A stretch of DNA of 64,000 nt from Bordetella genomosp. 11 (GCF_002261215.1 NZ_NEVS01000004.1:2728001-2792000), one strand, 5' to 3'. Counted from the stretch's first letter, positions 1 to 7,702 are shown. Notes: generated from the sequence alone by a model not told the origin. A program made the numbers and translations.

Positions 1-44
1 GCCGGGACTTTCCGTATCCTGGGCAGGAGGACATGACCGCATGA
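1..44 (+). CDS. 3' end of an upstream phage gene (partial)
   Basis: The frame starting at base 3 stays open to a TGA at 42-44 and reads RDFPYPGQEDMTA before the stop. The stop overlaps the ATG of the methyltransferase at 41 in the ATGA arrangement that recurs through the following phage genes, which is the main reason to believe it. Only about 13 codons are visible, so no function can be given. Confidence 0.4.
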   Translation, partial: RDFPYPGQEDMTA

Positions 45-1942
45 TCCGCGATCAATTCGTTTTGGACGTTCACCCTGAAATCATCGTGGACAACTTCGCC
101 GGCGGCGGCGGCGCTTCAACCGGCATCGAAATGGCGTTGGGACGCTGCGTCGATATCGCCATCAACCACGACCCCGAGGCCGTGGCGATGCACGAAATCA
201 ATCACCCGCAGACGCGGCACTATTGCGAGTCGGTTTGGGATGTCGATCCGCTGGAGGCCACCGAGGGGCGTCCGGTCGGCCTGGCCTGGTTCAGCCCCGA
301 CTGCAAGCACTTCAGCAAGGCGAAGGGCGGCAAACCGCGCGACAAACGCATACGCGGCCTGGCCTGGATCGTGCTGCGCTGGGCGGCCCTGGTGCGCCCT
401 CGCGTCATCATGCTGGAGAACGTCGAGGAATTCCGCACCTGGGGGCCCCTGCTGGAAAACGGACAACCATGCCCGGCGCGCAAGGGAAAGACTTTTCAGT
501 CCTTCATCCACCAGCTGCAGGAGAAGGGCTACGCGGTCGAGCACCGCGAGCTGCGCGCGTGCGACTACGGCGCGCCGACCATCCGGAAACGCCTGTTCCT
601 GATCGCTCGATGCGATGGGCAGCCCATTGTGTGGCCGGAGCCGACCCACGGCGCGCCGACGTCACCCGAGGTGCTGGCCGGCCTCCGCAAGCCCTGGCGG
701 ACCGCGGCGGACTGCATTGACTGGTCCATCCCCTGCCCGTCCATCTTCGAGCGCCAGCGGCCGCTGGCCGAGGCGACGCTGAAACGTATCGCTCGCGGCA
801 TACGGCGGTATGTGCTGGAGGCGGCGGAGCCGTTCATCGTGAAGTGCAACCACACCTCGAACCGGACGGTATACGACTGCTTCCGGGGATCCGCGATAGC
901 GGAACCCTTGAAGACCATCACCGCCAGCCACGGAATGGGGTTGGTCACCCCGTTCCTGACTGAGCACGCCAACGGATCGACGCAGCGGAACTTCGACACC
1001 GGGACGCCGCTGCGCACCCAATGCGCCGAGGTCCGAGGTGGCCACTTCGCCATGGTGGCGCCCACGCTGGTGCAGGCCGGATACGGAGAGGCCCCGGGAC
1101 AAGCACCGCGTGCGCCGGGCCTGGGCAAGCCGCTCGGCACGGTGGTCGCCGGCGGCATCAAGCACGCCCTGGTGTCCGCCTTCCTGGCGAAGCACTACGG
1201 CGGGAACTATGACGGCTCAGGCGCTCCGCTCGACGGCCCCATGCACACGGCCACGACCGTAGATCACCACGCAGTGGTGGCCGCCAGCCTCATGACGAAC
1301 ACCACCGGGCACAGCGGCGCAGCAGCGTCGTCGCCGGTTCCGACTCTCACGACTGGAGGGCACCACGCCGTCGTCGCAGCGCAGCTCGTCGGATGCGGTG
1401 GCCGAGCTGGGCAAAGCAGGCCGCGCGATGCCGGCGAGCCGGCGCAGACCCTGACATCCAAAGCAGATACCTGCGTCGTCACGTCGCACCTGGCGAAGCT
1501 GCGCAACAACCAGTTCGGCCAGCCCACCGAAGAGCCCATGCCCACGCTGACCGCCGGCGGAGGTCATGTCGCCGACGTGCGGGCATTCCTGGTGAAGTAC
1601 TACAGCGAGGGCGGCCAGGACCAGGACTGCCGCGACCCGATGCACACCATCCCGACGAAGGACCGCATCGGCCTGGTCACCGTAGCCGGCCAGGAATACG
1701 TCATCGCCGATATCGGCATGCGCATGCTGGAGCCCCATGAGTTGTACGCGGCCCAGGGCTTTCCTGCCAACTACATCATCGCGCCCACCGTCAACGGCCG
1801 CCGGCTTCCCAAGCACGCCCAGGTGCGTATGTGTGGCAACAGCGTTTGCCCGCCGCTGGCTGCCGCGCTCGTGCGCGCCAATGTGCCGGACCTGGCGGCC
1901 TGGACCACGAAAGAGGCCAAGCAACGGAGGATCGCAGCATGA
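41..1942 (+). CDS. Phage-type C5 cytosine DNA methyltransferase with tandem-repeat target region
   Basis: This 633-residue protein should transfer a methyl group from S-adenosylmethionine to C5 of cytosine in DNA. The SAM-binding motif I is at about residues 18-34 (DNFAGGGGASTG). The catalytic Cys88 lies in SPDCKHFS, a variant of the usual PPC loop common in phage enzymes. ENV is at 126-128 and the RKR motif near 182-184. The C-terminal motifs IX-X are at 564-610 (PHELYAAQGFP, CGNSVCPPLAAALV). Between motifs VIII and IX is a long insert, residues 289-546, made of about eight degenerate units that each begin P-x-x-T. The ATG at 41 is preceded by AGGAGG at 26-31 and overlaps the upstream stop. 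No restriction endonuclease is visible beside it, so it is probably an orphan methylase protecting phage DNA from host restriction; that role is inferred. Confidence 0.9.
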   Translation: MIRDQFVLDVHPEIIVDNFAGGGGASTGIEMALGRCVDIAINHDPEAVAMHEINHPQTRHYCESVWDVDPLEATEGRPVGLAWFSPDCKHFSKAKGGKPRDKRIRGLAWIVLRWAALVRPRVIMLENVEEFRTWGPLLENGQPCPARKGKTFQSFIHQLQEKGYAVEHRELRACDYGAPTIRKRLFLIARCDGQPIVWPEPTHGAPTSPEVLAGLRKPWRTAADCIDWSIPCPSIFERQRPLAEATLKRIARGIRRYVLEAAEPFIVKCNHTSNRTVYDCFRGSAIAEPLKTITASHGMGLVTPFLTEHANGSTQRNFDTGTPLRTQCAEVRGGHFAMVAPTLVQAGYGEAPGQAPRAPGLGKPLGTVVAGGIKHALVSAFLAKHYGGNYDGSGAPLDGPMHTATTVDHHAVVAASLMTNTTGHSGAAASSPVPTLTTGGHHAVVAAQLVGCGGRAGQSRPRDAGEPAQTLTSKADTCVVTSHLAKLRNNQFGQPTEEPMPTLTAGGGHVADVRAFLVKYYSEGGQDQDCRDPMHTIPTKDRIGLVTVAGQEYVIADIGMRMLEPHELYAAQGFPANYIIAPTVNGRRLPKHAQVRMCGNSVCPPLAAALVRANVPDLAAWTTKEAKQRRIAA

Positions 1943-2616
1943 CCGACCATACCGCAGCCCTGCGCGAAACAGTGCTCAAAGCAATGAACCGAGCATGGCA
2001 CCTAGGCCAGACGTACTGGCAACAGGCCGACAGCGAGTCGTACAGCCAGAATCGGAAGTCCGACGACACGCGGGCCAAGTTCCTTGCGCTGGTGGATGAA
2101 GTTGCCACGTTGCTGGAAAGCGCCCAGCCCCAGCAGCCGGCCGGGTGGAGGCTCGTGCCGGTGGAGCCGACGCCTGAAATTCTGGCCGCTGCCTCCCTGG
2201 CCGCGTGGCCGACCGCCTCTGCCGCCGACATCAATCTTGCTCGTCAAGCCGCACGCATCGTGCTGATGCAGATGGACGCGGCGCCGGGCTCGACTCTGGA
2301 AACCATAGCAGCGGCAATCGCAACGATGGGACCGGCTTATCGGGCCATGGTCAACGCAGCACCGACCGCCCACCCATCGCAGCAGGAGGACGATGCACGG
2401 GATGCGCCCGAGGCACAACGCTTTGTCGTGCTCAAGGCGAGCGGTAGCCGGTACGCCTACGTCAATGACACGCTGCTGGGCAAGACTGTGAAGCGCTACG
2501 ACATTTTGCGTGGCGACGGTTGGGCCAATGCCGAACTGCACGCGGCGCGCTTAAATCGCGACGCCGCCATGACCGCCGCCCAAGGGGATGCAGTGCAGGG
2601 AGGCGGGAATGGGTGA
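1939..2616 (+). CDS. Hypothetical phage protein, 225 aa
   Basis: I do not recognise a defined family. The ATG at 1939 overlaps the methyltransferase stop by 4 bases, which decides the start over the longer open frame beginning at 1831. The N-terminal 60 residues look helical and charged. A segment reading GWRLVPVEPTPE near residue 70 is a phrase seen in many small prophage proteins of Burkholderiales. The last third (RFVVLKASGSRYAYVND) looks like a small beta-rich domain. Translational coupling to the methylase and to the following gene places it in the same early or accessory phage operon. Function unknown. Confidence 0.7.
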   Translation: MTDHTAALRETVLKAMNRAWHLGQTYWQQADSESYSQNRKSDDTRAKFLALVDEVATLLESAQPQQPAGWRLVPVEPTPEILAAASLAAWPTASAADINLARQAARIVLMQMDAAPGSTLETIAAAIATMGPAYRAMVNAAPTAHPSQQEDDARDAPEAQRFVVLKASGSRYAYVNDTLLGKTVKRYDILRGDGWANAELHAARLNRDAAMTAAQGDAVQGGGNG

Positions 2617-3442
2617 CCCCTACAAAATCACCGGGCCTGCCCAAATCTGCTTCAGCGGAGGCCGAACCAGTGGCTATATGCTCAGGCAGATCCTTGACGC
2701 CAATGGCGGCCTGCCGTCCGACTGTCACGTCACTTTCCAGAATACCGGCAAGGAACGTGAAGAAACGCTCGTATTCATTCAGGAATGCAGCGACCGCTGG
2801 GGCGTGCCTATTACTTGGCTGGAATGGAATGGATTCATCCCTCCAGGCCGATCTCGCCCCCTATTCAAGACGGTGACGTTCGAGATGGCCAGCCGCGCCG
2901 GTGAGCCGTTCTCCGCCATGGTCGAAGCCCTCGGCATGTTGCCCAACCCTGTGATGCGGCTATGCACGGCCAACCTCAAGGTTAAGACAGGAGCCGCTTA
3001 CATGCGGGCGCTCGGGTACGACGAGTGGGACAACGTAATGGGCATTCGAGCCGATGAGCCGCGCCGCGTGTCCCGTCTGCGCACGCCAGGACGTGACAAC
3101 GGTGGTGGCACACCGGTACTACCACTGGCTGATGCATCCATAACCAAAGCCGATGTGCTGGCGTTCTGGAAGGGGCAGCCTTTCGATCTTCAATTGGACC
3201 CGCAAAGTGATCTCGGCAACTGTGATCTTTGCTACCTCAAGAGTCGGCAGAAGATTCAGGCCCAGGTGAAGGCCGAGCCATGGCGGGCTGACTGGTGGGC
3301 CGCCGAAGAGGCTAAGCGCGCGGCGACATTCCGCCGTGATCGACCCACCTACGCTGAGATCAAAGAGATTGCCATTTATAGCCAGGGTCAAGCCGAAATG
3401 TTTGACGACGAAGCCCTGATCGACTGCATGTGCGGAGACTGA
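2609..3442 (+). CDS. PAPS reductase-family (PP-loop) phage protein
   Basis: The 277-residue protein belongs to the phosphoadenosine phosphosulfate reductase / adenine nucleotide alpha-hydrolase superfamily. The PP-loop SGGRTSG is at residues 16-22 and binds nucleotide phosphate. A GIRADEP segment follows at about 145-151. Cysteines at 205, 208, 273 and 275 (NCDLC and CMC) could bind a metal or Fe-S cluster, with another at 119. ATG 2609 is chosen over ATG 2588 because AGGGAGG lies 5-11 bases before it; it overlaps the previous gene by 8 bases. Phage members are usually annotated only as PAPS reductase-like. Whether it acts on sulfate, on nucleic acid modification, or on something else cannot be read from sequence. 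Confidence 0.82.
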   Translation: MGDPYKITGPAQICFSGGRTSGYMLRQILDANGGLPSDCHVTFQNTGKEREETLVFIQECSDRWGVPITWLEWNGFIPPGRSRPLFKTVTFEMASRAGEPFSAMVEALGMLPNPVMRLCTANLKVKTGAAYMRALGYDEWDNVMGIRADEPRRVSRLRTPGRDNGGGTPVLPLADASITKADVLAFWKGQPFDLQLDPQSDLGNCDLCYLKSRQKIQAQVKAEPWRADWWAAEEAKRAATFRRDRPTYAEIKEIAIYSQGQAEMFDDEALIDCMCGD

Positions 3443-3443
3443 T

Positions 3444-3590
3444 ATGACCCCCGCTGACAAGCCAGACCTGTCCATGCCTCCCGACGAATACGACGAACCG
3501 GAATGCGAGCGGTGCCACGGCGATGGCATGGATCCGTGGTGCGATTACCTGCTGCCGTGCCCGCTATGCCAGGGAGAACAAGCGCTATGA
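3444..3590 (+). CDS. Small zinc-knuckle phage protein, 48 aa
   Basis: A 48-codon frame starts one base after the preceding stop and ends in an ATGA overlap with the next gene, so its position fits the operon exactly. It contains two Cys pairs, CERCHGDG at about 21-28 and CPLCQG at about 40-45, resembling one half of a DnaJ-type CxxCxGxG zinc site. Such mini zinc ribbons are frequent in phage early regions. Its first codons share a 20-bp exact repeat (3451-3470) with the start of the next gene. Confidence 0.65.
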   Translation: MTPADKPDLSMPPDEYDEPECERCHGDGMDPWCDYLLPCPLCQGEQAL

Positions 3591-3832
3591 GTACCGCTGA
3601 CAAGCCAGACCTGCCGCCACGCCTCGTTGCGAGTTTCGATAACGAAGCCGAGATGGTCGTCCTATACGCCGACCACGTCCGGGCGGTTCTAGAGGCACGC
3701 GCCGACGAGCGGCGCAAGACGCTGGATAAAGCGGCCCAGGTCGCTGACGGATTCCGGTGCGGCGCCTGCGGCATGGACGGCAAAGCCGGCTCCGCCATCC
3801 GCGCCCTGATCGATAAGCAACCGACGACATGA
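3587..3832 (+). CDS. Hypothetical phage protein, 81 aa
   Basis: The start at ATG 3587 overlaps the upstream stop (ATGA) and is preferred to the earlier in-frame codon at 3503. The product is acidic and helical with a single CGAC pair near residues 58-61. Its N-terminus MSTADKPDL nearly repeats that of the 48-residue gene before it. No family is recognised. It is coupled by another ATGA overlap to the next gene. Confidence 0.6.
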   Translation: MSTADKPDLPPRLVASFDNEAEMVVLYADHVRAVLEARADERRKTLDKAAQVADGFRCGACGMDGKAGSAIRALIDKQPTT

Positions 3833-3972
3833 AGACCGCTCTTGCCTGCCTGGGCAGCGTTGCCCTTGTGATGTGGCTGCTGGGGTCGTTCGGCGCGCTG
3901 GATTTCTATGTGTGCGTCGGCCCCGTCGGCAAATGCGTGCCCAACGTTACCACCAAGGAAAATCATGAATGA
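3829..3972 (+). CDS. Small membrane or exported phage protein, 47 aa
   Basis: This 47-codon frame begins at the ATGA overlap at 3829. Residues 2-24 form one hydrophobic stretch after a short basic start (MKTALACLGSVALVMWLLGS), which looks like a signal anchor or signal peptide. It is followed by a short tail with two cysteines (CVGPVGKC), which might form a disulfide outside the membrane. The stop overlaps the start of the next gene by 8 bases. Function unknown; the reading rests on operon position and the hydrophobic segment. Confidence 0.55.
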   Translation: MKTALACLGSVALVMWLLGSFGALDFYVCVGPVGKCVPNVTTKENHE

Positions 3973-4267
3973 CCTCAACTTTCGCGACATGCTCGAAACC
4001 GAACTGACGGAGATGAAGCACATACGCGAGCGCGTCAGAGCCGGTCTTTTGAGAATGTTCCCAGTAAATTCGCGCGTGGAAGTGAAGCTCAAGCACGGCC
4101 AGGTGAAATGGACTCCGGCCACTGTAACCGGCGCTTCTATCGACGGCGGCCATTACGGGTACTGGGGCTACGTTGTGGTCGAGATCGACACGGCCAAGGA
4201 ACGTAGCCGTCAGCGATTTCGCAGCATCGAATACAAGAGCGTCCGCCTGATCGGGAGCAAGCAATGA
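3965..4267 (+). CDS. Hypothetical phage protein, 100 aa
   Basis: ATG 3965 is chosen because AAGGA sits 6 bases upstream and the reading fits the overlapping layout. The first 35 residues are a charged helix. The rest looks like a small beta-barrel, with valine-rich strands (RVEVKLKHGQVKWTPATV, WGYVVVEID), reminiscent of small nucleic-acid-binding folds, but I cannot name a family. It overlaps the next gene by 4 bases. Confidence 0.6.
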   Translation: MNDLNFRDMLETELTEMKHIRERVRAGLLRMFPVNSRVEVKLKHGQVKWTPATVTGASIDGGHYGYWGYVVVEIDTAKERSRQRFRSIEYKSVRLIGSKQ

Positions 4268-4938
4268 CCGACACCAACAAGACCGTGCTGACGAAAGCGC
4301 AGAAGGAAGAACTTTTTGGGCGGTATTTCTTGAAAGGAAATCCAGATCTAAAGGATATAAGTCGCGTGATTGAGGATACCGAGCGCGCCGTCATCGCCAA
4401 GCTGGGCCAGCCTGCCGCCAGCGAGACCGGGGCGGTGCCGGCATACTACGCCGCCATGCAAGGGAACGCCCTGTACGGGCTATTCGATAGTGAAGCAGCC
4501 GCGCAAGCGTGCATCGACAAGGGATCGCCCAGCGTAACTTGGTCGATCAAGCCGCTCTACGACGTCCCTCCGTCCGCCCATGCCGCTCAACCCGAGAAGC
4601 AAGCGGGGCGGAAGAACTGGGCTGCAATCCAAGCCGCCGTTGACGAATACCTTGACGGCTACGATCTGCGGACGGATGAGGCATGCCACACCCCGACCGA
4701 GTTCGAACGGTTCCTACTGACCGATGCGGTCGCAGGGCTATTGGCTGACGACGAGTTCATGGCTGCGCTCGCCGCCCTCGCCGCCGCCAAGCAGGAAGTA
4801 CGAAATGCAGCGATACCCGACGATTGGGTAGTAGCCGCTCAATGCCTACTGGATGACGCGGAAGATGGCGATGAACCGACGTTGACGTTGACCGCTAGGC
4901 AAATTGTTGACGCCGCCAAGCCGGAAGGGGGTGAGTGA
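4264..4938 (+). CDS. Hypothetical phage protein, 224 aa
   Basis: The gene begins in an ATGA overlap at 4264. The N-terminal 60 residues are charged and helical. A middle portion (AYYAAMQGNALYGLFDSEAAAQAC) looks like a short motif repeated among Bordetella-type prophage proteins that read substrate-like segments. The C-terminal part is acidic and contains a run of alanines and leucines typical of helix bundles. No catalytic motif is visible and no function is proposed. It ends in a TGATG junction with the next gene. Confidence 0.6.
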   Translation: MTDTNKTVLTKAQKEELFGRYFLKGNPDLKDISRVIEDTERAVIAKLGQPAASETGAVPAYYAAMQGNALYGLFDSEAAAQACIDKGSPSVTWSIKPLYDVPPSAHAAQPEKQAGRKNWAAIQAAVDEYLDGYDLRTDEACHTPTEFERFLLTDAVAGLLADDEFMAALAALAAAKQEVRNAAIPDDWVVAAQCLLDDAEDGDEPTLTLTARQIVDAAKPEGGE

Positions 4939-5402
4939 TGGATAAGCCGAAAACTCCGGACCGCATCTACCTGATCGACATGGGCGCTGATGGGCTTGTG
5001 TGGTGCGATGACCCTGCACCAGGCACCGACATGGACGCAGATGATGCGGTCGAATACGTGCGCATAGGTGCCGCGCAGCAGGACGCGCCGACGGATGCGG
5101 AAATACTAGAAACTATGCGCGGGCACATCGACGAGGCAGATGGTGGATATGCCTGCGACACAGCAGAGGAGCATGTAATAGCCGCTGGCCGCGCCCTGCT
5201 CGCCCGCTTCGCCCCCACCCAGGACGCCGAGCGTATCGACTGGCTCGAATCGCAAATCAACGAGCACGGCGCTATCCACCTCCACGACGGTAACCATCCG
5301 GCGGGGCATGGCCTGGGGCTGCGTCCAGGCAATCTCGTGCGCACATTGCGGGAAGCCATCGACGCCGCCCGCGCACAGCGTGCCGGGAAGGAGGGAGCAT
5401 GA
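4938..5402 (+). CDS. Hypothetical acidic phage protein, 154 aa
   Basis: The ATG at 4938 shares its A with the preceding TGA; a GTG one codon earlier is the alternative start. The preceding GGAAGGGGG at 4922-4930 is a usable ribosome binding site. The N-terminus reads as a short beta domain (DRIYLIDMGADGLVWCDDPAPG), a type of small phage domain often found before a helical C-terminus. The remainder is helical and ends with an Arg/Ala-rich stretch. Function unknown. Confidence 0.6.
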   Translation: MDKPKTPDRIYLIDMGADGLVWCDDPAPGTDMDADDAVEYVRIGAAQQDAPTDAEILETMRGHIDEADGGYACDTAEEHVIAAGRALLARFAPTQDAERIDWLESQINEHGAIHLHDGNHPAGHGLGLRPGNLVRTLREAIDAARAQRAGKEGA

Positions 5403-5656
5403 CTGGGAAGATGATCTACGTCACGAAGGGCGGTCCATGTCCCGTTGCCCCCGAGGTAGTCGTGGATGTGAAGTTTCTGCGCGGCTCGAACTGGGGGCCG
5501 GCTGGATGCTGGGATTGGGATTCCGGCAACCGGTACACCCAAGTACAAGCCTATCGCGTTGTTCCGCCCGAGGAAGTGCAACGCCGGCAGGCAGAGCGTC
5601 AGGCTAAATGGCAGCGTGCCGCTGCAATGGGAGAACGGGATGCCGATCAAGCCTGA
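5399..5656 (+). CDS. Hypothetical phage protein, 85 aa
   Basis: The start overlaps the upstream stop by 4 bases (5399-5402). The first 55 residues look like a compact beta-rich domain with glycines, tryptophans and one cysteine (WGPAGCWDWDSG). The last 25 are a Gln/Arg-rich helix (QRRQAERQAKWQRAAAMG). It overlaps the HNH gene by 17 bases. No family is recognised. Confidence 0.55.
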   Translation: MTGKMIYVTKGGPCPVAPEVVVDVKFLRGSNWGPAGCWDWDSGNRYTQVQAYRVVPPEEVQRRQAERQAKWQRAAAMGERDADQA

Positions 5657-6167
5657 GAACCGCGCCCGGTATCCGGAAGACTGGCCGGCGATCCGTGCGG
5701 CCATCCTTGAGCGCGCCGGCAACCGCTGCGAGCAGTGCAAGGCAGCGAACCATACGCGCATCGCTCGCGGGACCGGCGACGACGTCGACACCTACATGAC
5801 GGATGACGCCCAGGTCTATGACGCCGACACCGGCGCGTACCTGGGCCGCAAGCGCATGAGCGATTACGACGTGGCGCGCATGGTCGACATCGTCCTGACC
5901 ATTGCCCACCTGGATCACACTCCAGAGAACCGCGATCCCGCCAACCTGCGTGCCTGGTGCCAGCGCTGCCACCTTCGGTATGACGCCCAGCACCACGCCA
6001 CCAACGCCCGCGCCACGCGGCGGGCCAGGAAGGCCGTGGGCGATCTATTCGAAGGTGGACCCACCCAGGCCGCGGGGCAGAATCCCACCTCCGGCCAGGA
6101 AGGGCTGGTCCACGGGGGATGTGTGGCGGACGGCGGCGCAGGAGTTCCCAAGGAGAAAACCCAATGA
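5640..6167 (+). CDS. HNH-type zinc-finger endonuclease-like phage protein
   Basis: The 175-residue product has the layout of an HNH nuclease: a first Cys pair (C30, C33), then IAHLDH at 88-93 with the candidate catalytic His90 and ligand residues Asp92 and His93, Asn97, and a second Cys pair C107 and C110 followed by His111. Between the pairs lies an insert of about 50 residues (DVDTYMTDDAQVYDADTG). The ATG at 5640 gives a natural N-terminus; the longer frame from 5559 overlaps the upstream gene too deeply. In phages, HNH proteins act in packaging, homing or DNA processing. Next to xis and int, a processing or homing role is possible but not shown. Confidence 0.75.
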   Translation: MPIKPENRARYPEDWPAIRAAILERAGNRCEQCKAANHTRIARGTGDDVDTYMTDDAQVYDADTGAYLGRKRMSDYDVARMVDIVLTIAHLDHTPENRDPANLRAWCQRCHLRYDAQHHATNARATRRARKAVGDLFEGGPTQAAGQNPTSGQEGLVHGGCVADGGAGVPKEKTQ

Positions 6168-6364
6168 AATGGGTGAAACTGCAAAAATACTGCGAGATGT
6201 CCGGCGACACACCGGACGCCGTCTATGCTAAAAATCGGCGACACATCTGGAAAGAAGGTGTCCATTACCGGAAGGCCGCCGACGGCTGCCTCTGGATCAA
6301 TACCGAGGAAGTCGACAAGTGGGCCGAAACGAGTCAGCCAGACCAGAAACTCCACGCGGCGTAA
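6164..6364 (+). CDS. Excisionase (Xis family), 66 aa
   Basis: This small basic protein has the winged-helix signature of the lambda-type excisionase family: KLQKYCEMSGDTPDAVYAKNR and WKEGVHYRKAADGCLWIN, ending in a helix before the stop. Excisionases bend attachment-site DNA and steer the integrase toward excision. ATG 6164 overlaps the HNH stop by 4 bases. The gene overlaps the integrase start by 46 bases, a common arrangement for xis-int pairs and consistent with coupled expression. Confidence 0.85.
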   Translation: MKWVKLQKYCEMSGDTPDAVYAKNRRHIWKEGVHYRKAADGCLWINTEEVDKWAETSQPDQKLHAA

Positions 6365-7584
6365 CCTACCGGGAGACGGCCGAGGGTACCCGCGTGCAGA
6401 TCGCCTTCAGCTACAAAGGCGAGCAATGCCGAGAATTGCTGCCCCTGGCCAAGATCACCAAAGCCTACATTGAATACGCCGCCGGCCTGCGTGCGGAGAT
6501 CCGGCGCAAGATCACTGATGGCGTTTTCAGCTACCGGGCGTATTTCCCCGATTCCCCTATGGCGGCCAAGATGGAGCCAGACCCGTCGACGGTGGCGGGC
6601 GCTCCCCTCCTGCTTGGTAAGCTGCTGCGGGCGCAACTGGCTCTCTACGAGAAACAGGCGGAGAACGGCTCGATCTCGCATTCCACGCTGCTGGGTTACA
6701 CCAAGGCCATCAAGCACTACCTGCTGCCGCGCTGGGGCGAAACTCCCCTGGGGCAACTGGCGCCCGCAGATCTGCGCGCATGGATCGCCGGCATGGGCGT
6801 GACGGGGAAGACCGTCCGCAACCGCCTGACGCCGCTGCGGTCCGTCCTGGACGACGCCGTCAATGACGAGCTGCTGGAGAGCAATCCGCTGGATCGCATC
6901 GCCCTGGGCAAGCTGATCAAGCAGACCGCGAAGAAATCGGATTATGAGGTGGACCCGTTCGATGTGGACGAGGTCGAGGCGCTGTTGCGCGCGGCCCGCG
7001 CCGACGAACGGCCCATGATCGCGTTCTGGTTTGAGTGCGGCCTACGGCCGGGAGAGATGATCGCCATGGCCTGGGAGTCGGCCGACTGGGTGCACGGGCG
7101 CGTGCGCATTGCCGACAATGAGGTCACCGGTATCAAGGATGGCAAGGTGACCCAGGTGCGCAAGACGCCGAAGACGGCGGCGGGCTACCGCGACGTCGAC
7201 CTGTCGCCGCGAGCGTTGGAGGCCCTACAGGCCCAGAAGGCGTACACGTTCCTGGCCGGCGGCAGGATCTGGCATGATCCACGCAAGGGCAAACCCTGGG
7301 AAAACGACGCCCAGGTCCGGAAAGCGCTCTGGCAACCCCTCTGCAAACGCGCCGGCGTGCGGTACCGGAATCCCTACCAGATGCGGCACACCTACGCCAG
7401 CACGCGCCTGACGGCCGGCGCCAACCCCTGGTACATTGCTGCCCAGCTGGGGCACGCCGACGTCGAAATGGTCTTCAAGATCTATGGCAAGTTCATCCCG
7501 AAGAACTTCCAGCGTGCCGGGGCATTCACACCGGTTTCACACCAGGACGACGCGGCGCTGGAAACGGGCACCCTAAAGCGTTGA
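6319..7584 (+). CDS. int: Tyrosine recombinase / phage integrase
   Basis: The 421-residue protein is a site-specific recombinase that integrates and excises the element. An N-terminal arm-binding domain (about 10-85, DUF3596-like) is followed by a core-binding SAM-like domain (about 100-200) and the catalytic domain. Catalytic residues visible are Arg243 (GLRPGE), Arg356 in YQMRHT where Tyr353 replaces the usual His, His379 (LGHAD) and nucleophile Tyr389. The start is GTG at 6319, with GAGGAAG at 6305-6311 as ribosome binding site. The gene ends 36 bases before the tRNA-like 3' fragment, as expected for an integrase beside its attachment site. Confidence 0.93.
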   Translation: MGRNESARPETPRGVTYRETAEGTRVQIAFSYKGEQCRELLPLAKITKAYIEYAAGLRAEIRRKITDGVFSYRAYFPDSPMAAKMEPDPSTVAGAPLLLGKLLRAQLALYEKQAENGSISHSTLLGYTKAIKHYLLPRWGETPLGQLAPADLRAWIAGMGVTGKTVRNRLTPLRSVLDDAVNDELLESNPLDRIALGKLIKQTAKKSDYEVDPFDVDEVEALLRAARADERPMIAFWFECGLRPGEMIAMAWESADWVHGRVRIADNEVTGIKDGKVTQVRKTPKTAAGYRDVDLSPRALEALQAQKAYTFLAGGRIWHDPRKGKPWENDAQVRKALWQPLCKRAGVRYRNPYQMRHTYASTRLTAGANPWYIAAQLGHADVEMVFKIYGKFIPKNFQRAGAFTPVSHQDDAALETGTLKR

Positions 7585-7620
7585 TTCGTAGGACAAATTC
7601 CCCCGACCATACAGGGAAGA

Positions 7621-7650
7621 CCGGCGGTTCAATTCCCCCCGGCTCCACCA
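7621..7650 (+). other. Attachment site: 3' fragment of a tRNA-like gene (probably tmRNA)
   Basis: Bases 7621-7650 read as the 3' end of a tRNA-like molecule: a T-arm with loop TTCAATT, seven acceptor bases CGGCTCC, discriminator A and encoded CCA. No 5' half (which would begin GGGGCCG or GGAGCCG) lies within 80 bases upstream, so this is a fragment, not a gene. The integrase sits immediately upstream. The natural reading is attR, with the intact RNA gene at the other end of the element to the left of the window. The acceptor sequence and the shape GGTTCAA...GGCTCCACCA resemble the tmRNA (ssrA) 3' end, a frequent integration site; the identity is inferred. Confidence 0.75.
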
Positions 7651-7702
7651 TAATTCGCAAGAAAATCAATACCTGTCATGTTCCGTTAAGCACAAGCTGG
7701 CT

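Noticed and set aside
7576-7650. A complete tRNA ending at 7650
   Set aside because: No 5' acceptor strand or D-arm and anticodon arm can be formed; only the T-arm and 3' end are present.
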